Assembly (NCBI GenBank): GCA_905201505.1
Contig: CAJKOJ010000023.1
Span: 1 to 26,223, forward strand
Origin: an uncultured Eubacteriales bacterium
Lineage (GTDB): Bacteria; Bacillota; Clostridia; Lachnospirales; CAG-274
Direction of reading: 5' to 3'
Length of the DNA: 26,223 nt
Shown one piece after another: positions 24,585 to 26,223 of this stretch. Made by a program: the position numbers and the translations under genes. Numbering within the stretch: the stretch's first letter is position 1; every line of letters starts with the position of its first letter. The notes below the pieces were generated by a model. The model was given only the letters and a program-made list of their open reading frames with translations. It was not told where the DNA came from and did not search any database.

Positions 24585-26078
24585 TTACTTTATTTCTACA
24601 CCTGTGTAGTAAAATTTCAAAATATCAGTAAAACTATATCCGGCTTCAGCCATACCCTTAGCACCATACTGGCTCATACCTGCATTATGCCCGTTTCCTT
24701 TTCCTATAAACGTAATTGTACCCGGTGTACCTACAGCTGTGCTGTTTTCTCCCGAATTTAACTTTTGAGAACCATTACTGCTTTCTATTACAAAAGAACT
24801 TCCTAAAGGACCTTTCCTTCCGTCTTTATTTTGAGCATGCACATTATTATCTGCTTCTTTTGCAACTCCTTTTGAATCGATAATATATACAGAATTTCCA
24901 CTGTTATTTACCTGTTCACCGCTTATAACTTTAAAATTCCTTGAAAAAAGACTGCCGCCATTAGTTGATGAAAATGCAGTTCTTATTTCATCATTAGTAA
25001 TTGTTTTTTGCCCCTGAGAACCATTAAAAGTCAATGATTTAACAAGACCATTTTCATTATACTGTGCACTTACAGTTATAACATTACCTATATTATAGCC
25101 CCTTGCTGCACACATATTTGTGAGCTCAGAATATGTAAACTTTCTTTCCCATTCTTTATATTCTTTTTCATATATATCAGCTTTTCCTTTTAAATATGGT
25201 GTATCATTTCCCCATACATCAGCACCGTCAAATGTAGCTCCGCCATCAGACGAAAAATACACAGCATCTATTGGAGAATTGTCATAATATATACAAAGTC
25301 CCTTTGTTTCATTAACGGCAGCTATGCCCTGTTCAGTTTCTTTGCTTGTTCCGTTGTAATCCTGACAATGGACACCATCACACACGTCATAAATATTATG
25401 CTTTCCCTTGTTTCTTTCAAGATAAGTCCTTGCAGCAACAGCCTGAGCTTTTTGTGCCTCCTTGCTCCATGATGACGGCATTTCCGAATTTATAACACCG
25501 TAAAGGTATTTCTCTTCATCTATAATATTTATAGCTGTTAATGTGTTTTCTTTGCGATATATTTCAATATAGTCTCTGTAATTACCTGAACCCACACCTA
25601 TAACACCATCCTTGGAATTCACCCTTACAGGACTTGAACCATCAGCAATAAACTTATAACTGCCGTCAACAGCAAAACCAACACAATAATTGCCTGTATT
25701 TATCACAGGAGCATTGTTAAGTTTCTTGCCGTCTGTTCTTACATATATTGTCCACCCTTTGTCAGTGAGAGCAGGTATACAGCTAAAACCTGTATATTCT
25801 CCAAGACCTTTATTTGCCTCAGAATATGTACTGAAATACTTGCCTGTATTGTAATAAGTGCCTGTAATAGGTTTAACTGTATAAGTACCGCTTATACTAT
25901 ATTTATCGCCTTCGCCGATTCCGACTTCCATTATATCGTCATTTATTGTTATTTGAGATACATTCTTAAAACTCTTTTCAAGACCTACTCTGACAGTATC
26001 CCCATAGGCATTTACTACAGATAAATAACAGCCTATAGCTAAAAATACAGTCATAAATGCACATTTTAATTTTTTCAC
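24585..26078 (-). CDS. SpoIID/LytB-domain protein
   Basis: Exported protein of 497 residues with a signal peptide (about 1-24, ending VVNA). An N-terminal region of about 150 residues (possible SPOR-like folds) precedes a SpoIID/LytB domain, with E199 in VINSEMPSSW (the likely catalytic Glu by analogy with SpoIID), QAVAARTYLERN, YFSSDGGATFDGADVWG and the terminal GKGNGHNAGMSQYGAKGMAE. SpoIID is the lytic transglycosylase that strips glycan denuded of peptide stems during forespore engulfment. LytB-type relatives act in vegetative cells, and the adjacency to queA, with a vegetative-type promoter, leaves the role open. The start is GTG at 26078 with GAGGTGG just upstream. Larger than classical SpoIID (about 340), because of the N-terminal region. 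Confidence 0.9.
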   Translation of the reverse strand: MKKLKCAFMTVFLAIGCYLSVVNAYGDTVRVGLEKSFKNVSQITINDDIMEVGIGEGDKYSISGTYTVKPITGTYYNTGKYFSTYSEANKGLGEYTGFSCIPALTDKGWTIYVRTDGKKLNNAPVINTGNYCVGFAVDGSYKFIADGSSPVRVNSKDGVIGVGSGNYRDYIEIYRKENTLTAINIIDEEKYLYGVINSEMPSSWSKEAQKAQAVAARTYLERNKGKHNIYDVCDGVHCQDYNGTSKETEQGIAAVNETKGLCIYYDNSPIDAVYFSSDGGATFDGADVWGNDTPYLKGKADIYEKEYKEWERKFTYSELTNMCAARGYNIGNVITVSAQYNENGLVKSLTFNGSQGQKTITNDEIRTAFSSTNGGSLFSRNFKVISGEQVNNSGNSVYIIDSKGVAKEADNNVHAQNKDGRKGPLGSSFVIESSNGSQKLNSGENSTAVGTPGTITFIGKGNGHNAGMSQYGAKGMAEAGYSFTDILKFYYTGVEIK

Positions 26079-26186
26079 AAAACCACCTCACAATATAGTA
26101 TACAATAATACAAGTTTTTTTTCCATAAGCTTTCAAAAAAATAATAAAAACGTAACATTTCACTAAAAACTTTGTATTTATTATTT

Positions 26187-26214
26187 ATTTAATATTACAT
26201 CTGTAATATTAAAT
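26187..26214. promoter_or_regulatory. palindromic operator with TACA-N2-TGTA core
   Basis: Perfect inverted repeat: arms 26187-26198 and 26203-26214 (ATTTAATATTAC and its complement) around 4 nt. On the minus strand the centre reads TTACAGATGTAA. TACA-N2-TGTA is the established core of BlaI, MecI and CopY repressor sites. It covers the spacer and -10 of the promoter, as a repressor site would. No such repressor is encoded in the window. Confidence 0.6.
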
Positions 26215-26220
26215 TGTCAA
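26192..26220 (-). promoter_or_regulatory. promoter upstream of the SpoIID-like gene and queA
   Basis: On the minus strand a perfect TTGACA (26220-26215) is 17 nt from TAATAT (26197-26192, four of six matches). The predicted transcript begins near 26185, giving a leader of about 107 nt before the GTG at 26078. The spacer and -10 lie within the adjoining palindrome. Confidence 0.6.
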
Positions 26221-26223
26221 GTA

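Noticed and set aside
1..26223. CRISPR arrays, tRNA, rRNA, riboswitches
   Set aside because: No regularly spaced repeats, tRNA-like cloverleaf or conserved riboswitch core was recognised; structured small RNAs could be missed by eye.

Overview
The window is strongly AT-rich chromosomal DNA from a spore-forming, low-GC Gram-positive anaerobe of the class Clostridia. The evidence is a complete gerA-gerB-gerC type germinant-receptor operon, a SpoIID/LytB-domain protein next to queA, strong AGGAGG ribosome sites, several TTG/GTG starts, and a large S-layer-homology-anchored pectin-degrading enzyme. The pectin enzyme suggests a plant-fibre degrader of gut or rumen; a relative of Monoglobus or of pectinolytic Lachnospiraceae is possible, but I cannot fix the genus from sequence alone.

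Layout. (1) 1-2.9 kb, + strand: an OmpR-family response regulator overlapping a multi-pass sensor kinase, closed by a strong bidirectional terminator. (2) 2.9-5.0 kb: a cardiolipin synthase (-) divergent from a HIT-family hydrolase (+) that has a perfect-consensus promoter. (3) 5.1-10.4 kb, - strand: a 1397-residue modular pectinesterase / rhamnogalacturonan acetylesterase, translationally coupled by TAATG to exonuclease III, which is in turn coupled to a single-domain rhodanese. (4) 10.5-12.9 kb, - strand: a PhoB/PhoR-like two-component pair with its own terminator and, upstream, three 11-bp-spaced PHO-box-like repeats inside a 17-bp inverted repeat. (5) 13.0-16.05 kb, - strand: overlapping gerA, gerB and a gerC that stops after its N-terminal domain. 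(6) 16.1-19.9 kb, - strand: rarA/mgsA, a GHL10 family secreted glycosidase-like protein, and uppP, tightly packed; a hairpin between uppP and gerA contains the gerA ribosome site. (7) 20.2-21.8 kb, - strand: an ABC-F ATPase. (8) 21.8-23.5 kb: a stretch without any intact gene. Reading all minus-strand frames shows two adjacent multiply broken genes for a membrane-anchored and a secreted protein, between a recognisable promoter and terminator. (9) 23.5-26.2 kb, - strand: a SpoIID/LytB-domain protein and queA, preceded by a promoter whose spacer and -10 lie in a perfect 12-bp-arm palindrome with the TACA-N2-TGTA core typical of BlaI/MecI/CopY operators.

Working together: the germination receptor, SpoIID-like protein, UppP (lipid II carrier recycling), cardiolipin synthase and GHL10 protein all concern the envelope or spore; the pectinesterase is a nutrient-acquisition surface enzyme. 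I found no CRISPR array, rRNA, tRNA, transposase or phage gene. The least expected observations are the BlaI/CopY-like operator, the decayed gene pair, the second SGNH domain lacking its catalytic His in the pectinesterase, and the short GerC.
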